A DNA stretch of 64,000 nt from Haematobia irritans (GCF_050003625.1 NC_134398.1:85561983-85625982); one strand, 5' to 3'. Shown: positions 35,743 to 47,459, numbered from the stretch's first letter. The notes: generated from the sequence alone by a model not told the origin. Program-made: numbers and translations.

Positions 35743-36473
35743 AGGCCGGTATGCACCTCTAGCGAAAAATTTCATTCCCATAAAGGCCGGTATGCACCTC
35801 TAGCGAAATTTTCGGTAGCAAAAATTTATTTAAGTCTACAACAAAAAAACAGGGCTGTGTACACAAATTTTAAACCAGCTAATCGCTTTTAAAAATTGTT
35901 AATGTATGTTCCAAATATTCCTCAAATAAATTGTTTATTATTTACAGACCTTTTAAAACTTCTACGCACACAATGATTGTAATTAATTAAATGTTTACTG
36001 CCAAAATATGCTTTTGACAACCCTGTTATTTCCATTAGAGGTGCGTACCAGCTTACAAAATTGAACGCTACCGAAAATTTCGTTAGCATAAATAGCAATG
36101 CATTTCTTATGGGAATGAAATTTTTCGCTAGAGGTGCATACCGGCCTTAAGAAATGTATTGCTATTTATGCTAACGAAATTTCCGGTAGCGTTCAATTTC
36201 GTAAGCTGGTACGCACCTCTAATGAAAATAACAGGGTTGTCAAAAGCATATTTTGGCAGTAAACATTTAATTTATTACAATCATTGTGTGCGTAAAAGTT
36301 TTAAAAGGTCTGTAAATAATAAACAATTTATTTGAGGAATATTTGGAACATACATTAACAATTTTTAAAAGCGATTAGCTGGTTTAAAATTTGTGTACAC
36401 AGCCCTGTTTTTTTGTTGTAGACTTAAATAAATTTTTGCTACCGAAAATTTCGCTAGAGGTGCATACCGGCCT
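35743..36473. mobile_element. Harbinger-like MITE R3, outer copy
   Basis: Inserted in R2 copy f with TAA duplicated (35740-35742, 36474-36476); other R2 copies have the empty site GCTAATGTG. Split by the inner copy at 35784. Confidence 0.85.
35784..36147. mobile_element. Harbinger-like MITE R3, inner copy
   Basis: 364 bp, AGGCCGGTATGCACCTC to GAGGTGCATACCGGCCT, inserted in the end of the outer R3 with TAA duplicated (35781-35783, 36148-36150). Same length as 16866-17229. Confidence 0.88.
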
Positions 36474-36630
36474 TAATGTGTTAAATTTCAGTGTTGAGGG
36501 TAATGTCTGTTTTTTGTTGAGAACGCGATTTCCTCAACAATTTCTCAACTTGAATCTTACCCTAATCCTTTAAAAAAATGTTTGAAAAATTGTTGAAATT
36601 TTGCATTTTTCAAACGTTTGTGTTTATTGG

Positions 36631-37150
36631 GATATACTTGTCATACGACAACCGTTGCACAGTATTGGCTTCACACAGCCGTTGCACAGTATTTGCTTCA
36701 CTTCTTAATTCAGTGTTTTGGATGTAAATTAAAAAAATTTGATATTTTGCAAAAAAAAAAAAAACAATTTTTTATGATTTTTAATGTATTCTAACCTTAG
36801 TTCGAAGCTTTTGACATCAAATATTTCCAAAAATTCGCAATTTTTATAGAATGGATTTAGCTTTTTTTTAAAAAATTTAAATAATTTGTACCATTTTATT
36901 AATCCTTACTCTTGTTTAACCTATTTGAAACAAAAAACGTTCAAATTACTCTTTAAAAATATGAAAAAAGCGAGTTATAAAAAATTTGAATTAAAATAAT
37001 TTCCTGAGTAGTTAAAATAAAGAACATCTTTGGAGGACATTTTTTTGGAAGTACTTTTAAAGTTGTGCCCTTAGAAGTACTTTCAATTTTTTTCTGGGAT
37101 GTTATGTGCTAAAAATTATAGAATTTGAAGAAGCGATTAACGATTTTGCC
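36631..37150. other. unassigned AT-rich stretch with a short tandem duplication
   Basis: CCGTTGCACAGTATT occurs twice within 36653-36701 (period about 27 bp). The rest is AT-rich with nothing recognised. The end AACGATTTTGCC is the left copy of a target duplication. Confidence 0.4.
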
Positions 37151-37218
37151 TTATCACAATGGACTGAATAGTCTAAGTGAGCCTGAAACTTAATCGGGCT
37201 GCCACTTTAACCTAACCA
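37151..37218 (+). mobile_element. SINE 3' tail, 5'-truncated insertion
   Basis: 68 bp of the SINE end (ATCACAATGGACTGAATAG to AACCTAACC) between two copies of AACGATTTTGCC (37139-37150, 37219-37230). A clean retrotransposition scar. Confidence 0.88.
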
Positions 37219-37551
37219 AACGATTTTGCCTGTCTCAAATCGCGAAGGGTTCCTCTTCAAACGACATAAATTAGGCGGCAACCCTGATGCCAGTCCCCCT
37301 AACGCAGTGTTGCCAGTATTGGGGATTTTTCCTAAATCGGGGGTATTTTTTCGTGGGTGGGGACAAATTTTTTGAGTTGGGGACTTGGGGATTTGGTGGG
37401 GAATTTCCACAAATTTGGGGATTTTTGTGGGGAATTTTCGAAATCTGATCAGTATAATAAATCAGGTTTTGAGTTATGGTTTATATGAAATTCTTTACTT
37501 CTACATGTTTAAAATGGGGCTTAAGGAAGTACAGAGGGTCTTAAAAATAAA

Positions 37552-39286
37552 CAAGTGTATACGGCCGTAAGTTCGGCCAGGCCGAAACTTATGTACCCTC
37601 CATCATGGATTGCGTAGAAACTTCTTCTAAACACTGCCATCCACAATCGAATTACTTAAGTTGCGGTAACGCTTGCCGATGGCAAGGTATCTTAAAACCT
37701 CCTAACACCATCTTCTAAATTGTATGTAAGTCCATACGTGGTATATATTAAATCAAAAAAGATCGATCCAATACGTATATAATTCAGTTTGACAAAGTAG
37801 ACATAAAATTTTGACAAAATTTTCTACAGAAATAAAATTTTAATAAAATTGTCTATAGAAATAAAATTTTCACAAAATTTTCTATAGAAATAAAAATTTT
37901 CCCAAAATTTTCTATAGAAAGAAATTTTTCACAAAATTTCTACAAAAATAAAATTTTGACAAAAATTTCTATAGAAATAAACTTTTCACAAAATTTTCTA
38001 TAGAAATAAAATCTTGGTAGATTATTTTTGGCTTGAGTAGCAACCATGATTATGAACCGAATAAAATTTGAAAAAAAAATTCTATAGAAATAAAATTTTG
38101 ACAAAATTTTCTATAGAAATAAAATTTTGACAATGATGAAAATTTTATTATGAACCGAATAAAATTTTAACAAAATTTTCTCTAGAAATAAAATTTTGAC
38201 AAAATTTTCTATAGAAATAAAATTTTGGTAGATTATTTTTGGCTCTAGTGGCAACCATGATTATGAACCGATATGGACCATATTGTGTGTGATTGGACCT
38301 ATTTTGGTATGGTTGTTAGCGACCATATACTAACACCACGTTCCTAATTTGAACCGGATCGAATGAATTTTGCTCCTCCAAGAGGCTCCGGACGTCAAAT
38401 CTGGAGAACGTTTTATATGGGGGCTATATATAATTATAGACCGATATGGACCAATTCTGGCACGGTTGTTAAATATCATATACTAACACCATGTTCCAAA
38501 TTACAACCGGATTGGATGAAATTTGCTTCTCTTGGAGACTTCGCAAGCCAAATCTGGGGATCGGTTTATATGGGGGCTATATATAATTATGAACCGATGT
38601 GGACCAATTTTGCATGGTTGTTAGAGACCATATACCAACATCATGTACCAAATTTCAGCCTGATCGGATGAAATTTGCTTCTCTTTGAGGCTCCGCAAGC
38701 CAAATCTGGGGATCGGGTTATATGGGGGCTATATATAATTAAGGACCGATATGGACCAATTTTTGCATGGTTGTTAGAGAGCATATACCAGCACCATGTA
38801 CCAAATTTCAGCCGGATCGGATGAAATTTACTTCTCTTTTAGGCTTCGCAAGCCAAATCTGGGGATCGGTTTATATGGGGGCTATATATAATTACGGACC
38901 GATGTGGACCAATTTTTGCATGGTTGTTAGAGACCGTATACCAACACCATATACCAAATTTCAGCCGGATCGGATGACATATGCTTCTATTAGAGACTCC
39001 ACAAGCCAAATCTGAGGGTCCCTTTATATGGGGGCTATACGTAAAAGTGGACCGATAGTGGACAACTACTTGTGCCAAGTTTCAAGTCGATAGCTTGTTT
39101 CGTTCGGAAGTTAGCGTGATTTCAACAGACGGACGGACGGACGGACGGACATGCTTAGATCGACTCAGAATTTCACCACGACCCAGAATATATATACTTT
39201 ATGGGGTCTTAGAGCAATATTTTGATGTGTTACAAACGGAATGACAAAGTTAATATACCCCCATCCTATGATGGAGGGTATAAAAA
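37552..39286 (+). mobile_element. type II element, full copy 5
   Basis: Head CAAGTGTATACGGCCGTAAG and TACCCTCCATCATGG; tail CCTATGATGGAGGGTATAAA. 29-bp array about 37795-38230, then 153-bp units. Here the head and tail motifs carry matching changes compared with 27908-29819. Noncoding. Confidence 0.85.
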
Positions 39287-39740
39287 GATTCTGTTCCAAG
39301 CGCTTTGTTTCCTTCTTTTACTACTGTGAAATTATTTCGTAAGGACTGGGGTCGAAGTCTTGGTTTGAAAACTTAATCTTATACGGTGTTCTCACCAAGC
39401 ATGTTTTGGGGTTTGAAATGGTTTCCCTTTATAAGCACTTCAAAACAAGTCGTTTTCGCCATACTAAAAACCAAGTTCAAAACACAAGTTTTCCTCCAAA
39501 ACACGTCAATTTTAGAATGTCAACCCACCTAATTTGGAATATATCCCGAATAACATACCCTATTCAAAATATATGTCAAAATATTGAAATAAGTTTCATA
39601 GAAAAAAAGAATAAACAAAGACTTTAAAGAACATGGACATGTGAAAAACATAAACATAAAATTTTTTTCCCTTTGCGCTCGCGGTAATTATTTGGGAATA
39701 GGTTGCATATATGTGAATTTCGAGTAAATGTGAATTTCTA

Positions 39741-40674
39741 AAGGGTGATTTGTTAAGAGCTTGATAACTTTTTTAAAAAAAAAAAACGCATAAAATTTGC
39801 AAAATCTCATCGGTTCTTTATTTGAAACGTTAGATTGGTCCATGACATTTACTTTTTGAAGATAATTTCATTTAAATGTTGACCGCGGCTGCGTCTTAGG
39901 TGGTCCATTCGGAAAGTCCAATTTTGGGCAACTTTTTCGAGCATTTCGGCCGGAATAGCCCGAATTTCTTCGGAAATGTTGTCTTCCAAAGCTGGAATAG
40001 TTGCTGGCTTATTTCTGTAGACTTTAGACTTGACGTAGCCCCACAAAAAATAGTCTAAAGGCGTCAAATCGCATGATCTTGGTGGCCAACTTACCGGTCC
40101 ATTTCTTGAGATGAATTGTTCTCCGAAGTTTTCCCTCAAAATGGCCATAGAATCGCGAGCTGTGTGGCATGTAGCGCCATCTTGTTGAAACCACATGTCA
40201 ACCAAGTTCAGTTCTTCCATTTTTGGCAACAAAAAGTTTGTTAGCATCGAACGATAGCGATCGCCATTCACCGTAACGTTGCGTCCAACAGCATCTTTGA
40301 AAAAATACGGTCCAATGATTCCACCAGCGTACAAACCACACCAAACAGTGCATTTTTCGGGATGCATGGACAGTTCTTGAACGGCTTCTGGTTGCTCTTC
40401 ACTCCAAATGCGGCAATTTTGCTTATTTACGTAGCCATTCAACCAGAAATGAGCCTCATCGCTGAACAAAATTTGTCGATAAAAAAGCGGATTTTCTGCC
40501 AACTTTTCTAGGGCCCATTCACTGAAAATTCGACGTTGTGGCAGATCGTTCGGCTATTCATGATGAAATGTCAAAGCATACTGAGCATCTTTCTCTTTGA
40601 CACCATGTCTGAAATCCCACGTGATCTGTCAAATACTAATGCATGAAAATCCTAACCTCAAAAGAATCACCCTT
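39741..40674 (-). mobile_element. mariner copy B, internally deleted
   Basis: 934 bp between TA dinucleotides (39739-39740, 40675-40676). On its own strand ATGAATAG joins directly to CCGAACGATCTGCCACAACG, so it keeps more of the linker before the catalytic core and none of the first helix-turn-helix. The junction differs from copies A, C and D, yet the distance is the same. Confidence 0.92.
39849..40502 (-). pseudogene. mariner transposase catalytic half (copy B)
   Basis: 217 residues with the same catalytic motifs as copy A: FSDEAHFW, FQQDGATCHT and TPLDYFLWGY. One difference is ELSMHPE in place of ELPMHPE. Upstream, in frame, EWALEKLAENPLFYRQ is still present, preceded by a stop created by the deletion junction. 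The DNA-binding domain is missing. Confidence 0.88.
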
Positions 40675-41006
40675 TAGTTTCCATGGTAACTGTCAAATTA
40701 AAACATCTCAACCCGGTGTGAACGGTGAAATGTTTTGGAAAAACGAATGAGGAAGACGAGTCGATGGGAACATAGCATTATTGTATTTCGCAAACTGGTA
40801 TAACAAATATTGCATATTTTCCAATTTTTAAATTATGGAGGATTTTTTTACAACAGAGCCTATTCCTTTACTTTTCAAAAACCTTGCCAAACACTGTATT
40901 GGGGATTTTTGTGGGGAATTTTAAATTAAATTGGGGATTTTTGGGGATGAAATCGTCCTATTTTGGGGACAAGAGTCCGAAAAATACTGGCAACACTGCC
41001 CTAACG

Positions 41007-41455
41007 CCAACTTCTGATGCCCATGAGAAAAGATGATTGAGTCGTAAAAAGTTGTAAAAGTAGTAAGAAGTAAGTTGCTCTGCTCTGTCGCGTATTCTAA
41101 CCGATTTTGTTTTATCGTTATAGTTGCCGGTTTAAAGTGCCATCAATCATCGATCGATTATTATTTAACATTTTTAATTCGACCTTTGCTCCTAATTTTT
41201 CGTATTTTTTGCAAAAGAATTAATAAACTGAAATTTTTGGATTTTTTATATAATTGAATTCTTACATAGATTTTTAATCACTAATCTGTGAATGCTAAGG
41301 AAGTTATGTTTGTGGCAAATATTACATTTATCTATTCGCTTAATGCGAGTAGCATTATTTTTCTTTTGTTTATTATAACAAAATAATGTTTTGTCAAAGT
41401 CATAGGGGTCCATTATACTAATATGCCCAGGGCCTCTAAAAGGTTAAAGTTGCCC
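41007..41455. other. unassigned, possibly unique host sequence
   Basis: No repeat family of this window and no long frame. With 37219-37304 it forms the pre-insertion context of hAT element 2. It could be intergenic or upstream of the gene at 43720; no signal decides this. Confidence 0.3.
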
Positions 41456-42357
41456 TTTGTGCAACGAAGTTCGTGGTCAATTGGAAGAAATAAAACAATT
41501 GGAAAATTTTAGACAAATAACTGAATTTACTCCAAATACTCTATAATAATAGGTAAGTGAAAATAAAAAATGAAATAAAACTTTGAGGAAGTCACAAATT
41601 GTATATCTCTTTGCCGAAAACTAAAATTATGGATTCTACGTTCTTGAAAACATTAAAAATCTGACCGATGAAAAAATGTTGGACAATTAACTGGAACTGC
41701 TTCAAATAGTTTATAATAATTCATAATTAAATATGAAAAATTAAATCGACACTTTAGAGAAATCACTAAATTTAAATCTCTTTGCAGAAAGCTAAAATCT
41801 TTGGATGATACATCCTTGCAAACATTAAGAAGCTGACCGATGAAAAATGAGTGGCTTATCGACAAAAAAAAACTTCCAGAAACATTTCAAAGTGCAACCA
41901 ATTAAAATGTTAAAAACTTGATATTACTCCATATCAACAACTTCTGGATGAAAATGTGCATCGTCAGTTTAATTTACATCCTATTATCAGTTTAAAAAAT
42001 CTATCACGCGGTCCAGCACGTTCTTAGTTCAAATTGCCAGCATATTAATTGATTTTTATGCAGTTTTATGACACCAATAGGAAGGAAATCGAATTATTTA
42101 TGCAAATCTGTTTACAAATATGTTTAAGACATTTAAAGTTTTGTTGTTTGTTGTTTTGTTCTTATTTGTTGATATATTTAATAAAATAATTTTTTTCAAT
42201 TGGTATTGTAGTGTATTATGTAGTGTAGCGTATTATTATATATTTTATTTTGACGAAAATTAATAAATTATACAAAATTCATAAAATTTTGGCTTTAACT
42301 TTCGATTAGAAGTCGAGATATCATTTATACAAATTTTGGTTGAAAAGTATTTTTAAT
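41456..42357 (+). mobile_element. R2 element copy g, truncated and diverged
   Basis: Starts GTGCAACGAAGTTCGTGGTC without the CCCAATAAACAC end and stops near GAAAAGTATTTTTAA. Carries one GGTAAGTG...TTTGCCG module (41552-41614) whose acceptor is lost, and a second degenerate one. Confidence 0.65.
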
Positions 42358-42364
42358 TTAATCC

Positions 42365-42480
42365 TATAAACAAGCAGCAATATCGATTATGTCTATGTTG
42401 GCTACACTTATAGTGTAGCATTTGAGATATGTCCGACACGAATACTGTCGTCCGGATAAACTTATAGTCTGGACGGCGCA
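42365..42480. mobile_element. R7 MITE fragment, old
   Basis: TATCGATTATGTC...GACACGAATACTGTCGTCCG resembles the inner and right part of the R7 MITE with many changes. The next 58 bp show nothing. Confidence 0.5.
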
Positions 42481-42538
42481 TGAGCCAACACACAACAAAC
42501 ACGCGAATATCTGTCGTAGGGTTTATCCTACCATCTAA

Positions 42539-42800
42539 TGCGCTTTAAAGGCTATCAGTTATTCCGGACGGAATGTCGGTGTTTGTAAAGAATTTTACAG
42601 TGTGTCGGATCGATACGACTTGTCGGCGATGACTAAATAATCGGTAAATGTGTTATCGGTTCCATAAAAAGCTATCTTCACGCAGGTAAATGCAGCAGTA
42701 TCGATTATGCCTTCGGACTTAACTTATAGTGTGCACAATATATGGGATATGTTCGACACGATCGCTATCGTCCGGAATAACTGATAGTCTGTAAAGCGTA
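42539..42800. mobile_element. Harbinger-like MITE R7, copy 2
   Basis: 262 bp, TGCGCTTTAAAGGCTATCAG to CTGATAGTCTGTAAAGCGTA, with TAA duplicated (42536-42538, 42801-42803). Inverted relative to 21539-21780. Confidence 0.85.
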
Positions 42801-42803
42801 TAA

Positions 42804-43719
42804 GGTCCGTTTAATTGCTTCCAGTAACAAGTACTAAATTCCCATAAGCCGTTGAAATTTGTTCAATCGGCTTTTATTTGTTTGTTTTTGTATTCATTTG
42901 TTTGTATGTATGTATATATGTATGAAACAAAAACAGTTACAAACAGTTACAAAGTACAAATAGCCAAAAAATATTTCAATAATTGAAAATCATAATCAAA
43001 TCATAATCGTAATCAAATCAAATTATAATCTTGTAAGTAAGAACTCTGATTTAGATTTTTTTCTTTAATTTTAAAGATTTCAACAGTCTGTCATTATAAA
43101 AAAGATTTCAAATCTCTAAATACCTATAAGTTTCATTAACACTCTAAAATTTTAATAATTATACAATATTATTGTTCACATTAACATCTCATATCTAAAG
43201 ATAGAAACAATAAACCAATAAGGAAATTTGGATTGAAATGAAAAAAGTCATATGTCCAAAATCTTAAATAAAAAAAGAAAATATAAAAAATTGTAGAAAT
43301 AAATTATTGTTACAAATCAAAATAAAAAACGATCCCAAGATCGATCCGATTTGAGAAATCATTTCAGGAAAAAATCAGCAGGAAATATTATGTATACCCT
43401 TTAATAAATAAATAAATATATCTCATCGACATCCCAAACTTATGGTGTGGCTTAAAAGTTATGGATGACCACACTTGTATTCGGTGTATTTCACAAAGTT
43501 TATTATTTTATATATATTTGCAATTTGCTTCTACGTTGCGGTTTCTATAATGAGACCTATGTTCATTCATCGTCTCGAAACCGCCAAAAACTAGATTTAA
43601 CAATTTTTATAAATCTTAATAATAATATAACACAAAATTTTGACACTTTTACAATTTAGATGAGCGGTTTATAGCATGTTTTCTAATCGGTAAGGTATTG
43701 TAAATTTATTTTTTAACAG
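42804..43719 (+). other. candidate 5' UTR exon and first intron of the host gene
   Basis: A strong splice donor, TTGTAAGTAAG (GT at 43033), lies 0.7 kb before the acceptor TTTTTTAACAG (AG at 43718-43719). The sequence before it has no repeats of this window and is rich in TTTG and GTATGTATGTA. If real, an untranslated exon ends at 43032. The transcription start is not identifiable. Within the proposed intron only short, unconvincing frames occur. Confidence 0.35.
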
Positions 43720-44187
43720 GTGCATATAGATTACAAAATGTCATACTGCAATAGTGTAACTGCAATCGGTGAACATCGGCCAAATGAAGAAAATGGCGCT
43801 GGCGCCATACCATTTTCGGACGGACGAGAACTGATGGACGAGTCTTCCAAAATTGTTTCCGAGTCCAAGGAGGTGGTTTATACTCCTCCTCCTCCACCTC
43901 CGTCAACTCCTGTTCAGTACAAAATTACCTCTAAAGAGTTAGGCAATGTCGATGCATTGCATGGGAGCTTAGAGTGTGCAGTTGACGAATTGCTAAAAAT
44001 GGGAGATCCTCTGCCAACAGATTTCAAGCCTTGGAAAGATCATAGTGGACCACCACATCCTCCTCCTATGCCATCAAAGCCATGTGTATATTTGCTAAAA
44101 TCGGCAAATGGAGATGGTCTTATCGAATCTAATATTAAGATGGCCAAAAGCAGATTGAAACCAGTTCTCCACGGAAGAGCTCCAAAG
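43720..44187 (+). CDS. first coding exon of an unrecognised host gene
   Basis: The exon follows TTTTTTAACAG and ends at CCAAAG before GTTTGT, in phase 0. The most likely start is the ATG at 43738 (context TTACAAAATG, good for flies), giving 150 residues to the donor; the longer frame begins with GTG and should not be used. The peptide starts MSYCNSVTAIGEHRPNEENG, has a proline cluster YTPPPPPPSTPVQY at about 47-60, then KELGNVDALHGSLECAVDEL and a second proline-rich part (GPPHPPPMPSKPCVYLL), and ends in LKPVLHGRAPK. The codon use and lack of repeats are unlike the surrounding mobile DNA. Polyproline runs suggest an adaptor that binds SH3, WW or EVH1 domains, but this is inference and I do not recognise the family. 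Later exons must lie beyond the mobile DNA, possibly past the window, or on the next scaffold part. Confidence 0.72.
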
Positions 44188-44266
44188 GTTTGTACTATAG
44201 TTTTTACAAATTATACTGTGTATTATAATTGAAACATTATTTGTTACCGCGATATTTTATATTTTG

Positions 44267-44440
44267 AGAGCCCCCGTGGTGCAATTGTGAGCATGCCCAC
44301 CTTGCGTATAAAGGGTCGTGGTTTCAATCCCATGTTACCGACCTGGGTCAGTAAGCTAAACATGGAATAGGGTAGCCCTAATTAATAAGAGAAAAGCTCA
44401 CCACTTCTGGTATTACAGCTGACTGAAAAACGGGCTGACA
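44267..44440 (+). mobile_element. SINE, old copy
   Basis: AGAGCCCCCGTGGTGCAATT with GTGAGCATG (A box region), GTCGTGGTTTCAATCCC (B box region), then AATAAGAGAAAAGCTCACCA. Same family as 12348-12682, plus orientation, 3' tail decayed. It lies in what would be the intron after 44187. Confidence 0.7.
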
Positions 44441-44446
44441 CTACAC

Positions 44447-44912
44447 CCAAAGAAATTTGTTAGTAGGGACGGCAGAAAAGTCTGCTGAAAAAGGGACAGC
44501 AGTCACTGTTTGCTGAAATAGCAAACATTTCCTGCTATTTTTTAAACTCGACTACACTAAATCATGTTTTATTTCGGCTGAAACAAATAAAAATATCAAC
44601 TTAGGAGCTATCCTAACATAATTAAAACAATATTTTATGAAAATCTATACTAATTGATTAAAAATCTGAATATTTATCGAATTGAGGCATAACACAAACA
44701 AAATGTTTGCTGATCGTATTTATGAGCTTGTAATAAATATATTACAGTGCAAAAATATACCAAAAATTACTTTTGGTTCTTAAATATGCTTTGGGGAAAA
44801 TTTATAACTTAAAAAAAAATTGTATAATTTGTTGTTCATTAGGCCCTGAAGTACAGAAATATGACAGCAGACATCGACTGCTGTTATTTGCAGTCTTTTT
44901 TTCTATGAGTGT
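44447..44912. mobile_element. probable MITE with ACACCCAAAGAAA end
   Basis: Left end ACACCCAAAGAAATTTG, right end AGTCTTTTTTTCTATGAGTG, imperfectly inverted, with GCAGAAAAGTCTGCTG near the left and GACTGCTGTTATTTGCAG near the right. Similar terminal text occurs at 4150-4351. No target duplication confirmed. Confidence 0.4.
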
Positions 44913-46327
44913 ACATCATTAGCGTAGCTAAAGGGTACTGGGAGGGTGTTAAGCCACCCGCAGAAAAATTTTAGCCGCCAGAAAATTTAATACTAATTGT
45001 TTTAGTCGTTATACCTTTGAATTCGAACATTGCTATCATGTATTTAACTTTATACATGCGCAGGAATATATTTTATTTATACCGTACAAAATATTACATT
45101 TTTAGAGAGTCAAAATAAAGTCCAGATATGTAGGGATTGAATTAACTGTCTGATCATGAAACCGAAAATTGAATCATTCGTCTAGAGTGAAACTAAAATA
45201 ACTTATTTTCGCTATAAAATTCTTAACTGTGTAATCTACTCATCCTTTATGATTTGCTAACGAACACCGAAATAATTGTGATTCGACAGACTAGTTCTCG
45301 AGATATCAACGAATGCTTTTCGACTTTTCTTTCGTCTCGAGGAGAACGAAAATTCCACGAACAGGCAATAAATATTCGGCGAGAAACGTCAATATTTCTA
45401 TTTATGTAGCTCAAAGGATATCAGCCGAATTCCAGGAAAATCATCATGATCAAAAGATGAAATTGGTAGACTGTTTTTTATCAAAAAAAGTCATGACAAA
45501 ACTGTTAATAATATCTAAAATAGGTAGAATTGATATTTGTATTTTAAGAAATATCTTTTAGTCGTTAAGGTATTAGTTCGAAGTATCGGATGAAAATTTT
45601 AATTTTTTTCAATGTTACTTTTCCTTAGTAATTCATTTTATAATAGAAAAAAATATGAATTAATTTCATTTTTAATGTTTAATTTTTAACTTAGAGGCTA
45701 ACGAACCAACTGGGTACTACTCAATGTTTGAATATAAATTCGAATTTGAAATTTGCAGAAAAAATGTAGCCGAGATACAAATTATCACCTTAAATACGAA
45801 TTTACTTTTTAAAATTCCAATTCAAATTCAATTCAGAAAAGTATTTGTGAAAAGCTCGAATTCGAAAATACTTTTTCCACCTTTTTTACTATGGGTACAG
45901 AAACGAAGTTCATTGGAAAGGGGTTGAGCTCAGCTTTCATACTCACGAAAGACTTCAACCGAAAAGTATTTGTGAAAAGCGTAAATACTTTTTACGTATT
46001 TTTACTATGAGACCATCTGTGCCAAAACTAATCCACGTGCGGTATAGAGACTATGTTCGTTGGAAGGATTTCATATCAGCTTTCATACTCACGGAAGTCT
46101 TCATTATAAAAGAAAAACAGAAAAGCGCAAATTTGAAAATTAAATTTAATCAAATTAAAACAAAAAAAAAAAAAAATAATAATCAACTTAAAAAAAAATA
46201 AATTCCAATTTATTTATTTATTTAGCATAACATGCTACCGATTTTAAACAATACTTCGTTATATTATTATATTGGATTTCATTTTATTTTATTTATTTAA
46301 TTTGGTAATTTTGACATTTCGAAACTA
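44913..46327. other. unassigned AT-rich sequence
   Basis: No convincing gene. AGCTTTCATACTCACGAAAG near 45930 and AGCTTTCATACTCACGGAAG near 46078 mark a degenerate duplication of about 150 bp. Short open frames here lack any recognisable domain. May be intron of the gene starting at 43738. Confidence 0.35.
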
Positions 46328-47260
46328 AAGGGTGATTTGTTAAGAGCTTGATAACTTTTTTAAAAAAAAAAACGCATAAAATTTGCAAAATCTCATCGGT
46401 TCTTTATTTGAAACGTTAGATTGGTCCATGACATTTACTTTTTGAAGATAATTTCATTTAAATGTTGACCGCGGCTGCGTCTTAGGTGGTCCATTCGGAA
46501 AGTCCAATTTTGGGCAACTTTTTCGAGCATTTCGGCCGGAATAGCCCGAATTTCTTCGGAAATGTTGTCTTCCAAAGCTGGAATAGTTGCTGGCTTATTT
46601 CTGTAGACTTTAGACTTGACGTAGCCCCACAAAAAATAGTCTAAAGGCGTCAAATCGCATGATCTTGGTGGCCAACTTACCGGTCCATTTCTTGAGATGA
46701 ATTGTTCTCCGAAGTTTTCCCTCAAAATGGCCATAGAATCGCGAGCTGTGTGGCATGTAGCGCCATCTTGTTGAAACCACATGTCAACCAAGTTCAGTTC
46801 TTCCATTTTTGGCAACAAAAAGTTTGTTAGCATCGAACGATAGCGATCGCCATTCACCGTAACGTTGCGTCCAACAGCATCTTTGAAAAAATACGGTCCA
46901 ATGATTCCACCAGCGTACAAACCACACCAAACAGTGCATTTTTCGGGATGCATGGGCAGTTCTTGAACGGCTTCTGGTTGCTCTTCACTCCAAATGCGGC
47001 AATTTTGCTTATTTACGTAGCCATTCAACCAGAAATGAGCCTCATCGCTGAACAAAATTTGTCGATAAAAAAGCGGATTTTCTGCCACTGATTTTGGTAA
47101 TAAAATTCAATGATTTGCAAGCGTTGCTCGTGAGTAAGTCTATTCATGATGAAATGTCAAAGCATACTGAGCATCTTTCTCTTTGACACCATGTCTGAAA
47201 TCCCACGTGATCTGTCAAATACTAATGCATGAAAATCCTAACCTCAAAAGAATCACCCTT
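46328..47260 (-). mobile_element. mariner copy C, internally deleted
   Basis: 933 bp between TA dinucleotides (46326-46327, 47261-47262), ends AAGGGTGATT and AATCACCCTT. On its strand 54 nt of N-terminal coding sequence (to CAAAATCAGTG) join GCAGAAAATCCGCTTTTT. Same junction as copy D. Confidence 0.93.
46435..47088 (-). pseudogene. mariner transposase catalytic half (copy C)
   Basis: 217 residues starting MAENPLFYRQILFSDEAHF; catalytic Asp positions as in copy A, all three present. The N-terminal ATG frame (MNRLTHEQRLQIIEFYYQNQ) runs out of frame into this part. Seems to be the consensus version of the four copies. No DNA-binding domain. Confidence 0.88.
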
Positions 47261-47459
47261 TAGTTCAACATTTTATTTCACATATAACGGTAAGTACTAT
47301 GTTCATGTATGTTATTTTCATTTTTTAATTCAACTGGCAGTTCGTGAAATAATTTAAGCCTATTATATAATAAATATAACCGAAAATTTCATAAGAAAAT
47401 ATAGACCCCTTAAAAATTATTTCTTCTAAAGGTAAAATAATTATAAATAAATAAATTAT

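Larger units (their letters stand above)
32635..36630 (+). mobile_element. R2 element copy f, hosting type II and R3
   Basis: CCCAATAAACACAGGATGAG at 32635 to GTGTTTATTGGG at 36630, with AT at both borders. After removing the type II element (33160-35027) and the R3 pair (35743-36473) about 1.4 kb remains, like copies a and e. Confidence 0.8.
39390..40776 (+). mobile_element. R6 repeat, second copy, with mariner inside
   Basis: Starts GGTGTTCTCACCAAGCATG, and after removing the mariner at 39741-40674 gives the empty-site order for the copy at 16615-21936. Ends near GATGGGAACATAG. Confidence 0.6.
37305..40998. mobile_element. hAT-like element 2, carrying type II, R6 and mariner
   Basis: Inverted ends CAGTGTTGCCAGTATT and AATACTGGCAACACTG with the perfect 8-bp duplication CCCTAACG (37297-37304, 40999-41006). 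Both termini are followed inwards by GGGGATTTTT-rich DNA. No transposase frame. Its own DNA is roughly 37305-37551, 39287-39389 and 40777-40998. Confidence 0.87.

Noticed and set aside
43720..43737. GTG start of the host exon frame
   Set aside because: The GTG directly follows the splice acceptor; the first ATG at 43738 has the better context.
46007..46201. Lysine-rich 64-residue protein
   Set aside because: Runs into a poly(A)-like low-complexity end (KKKKNNNQLKKK) and has no conserved part.
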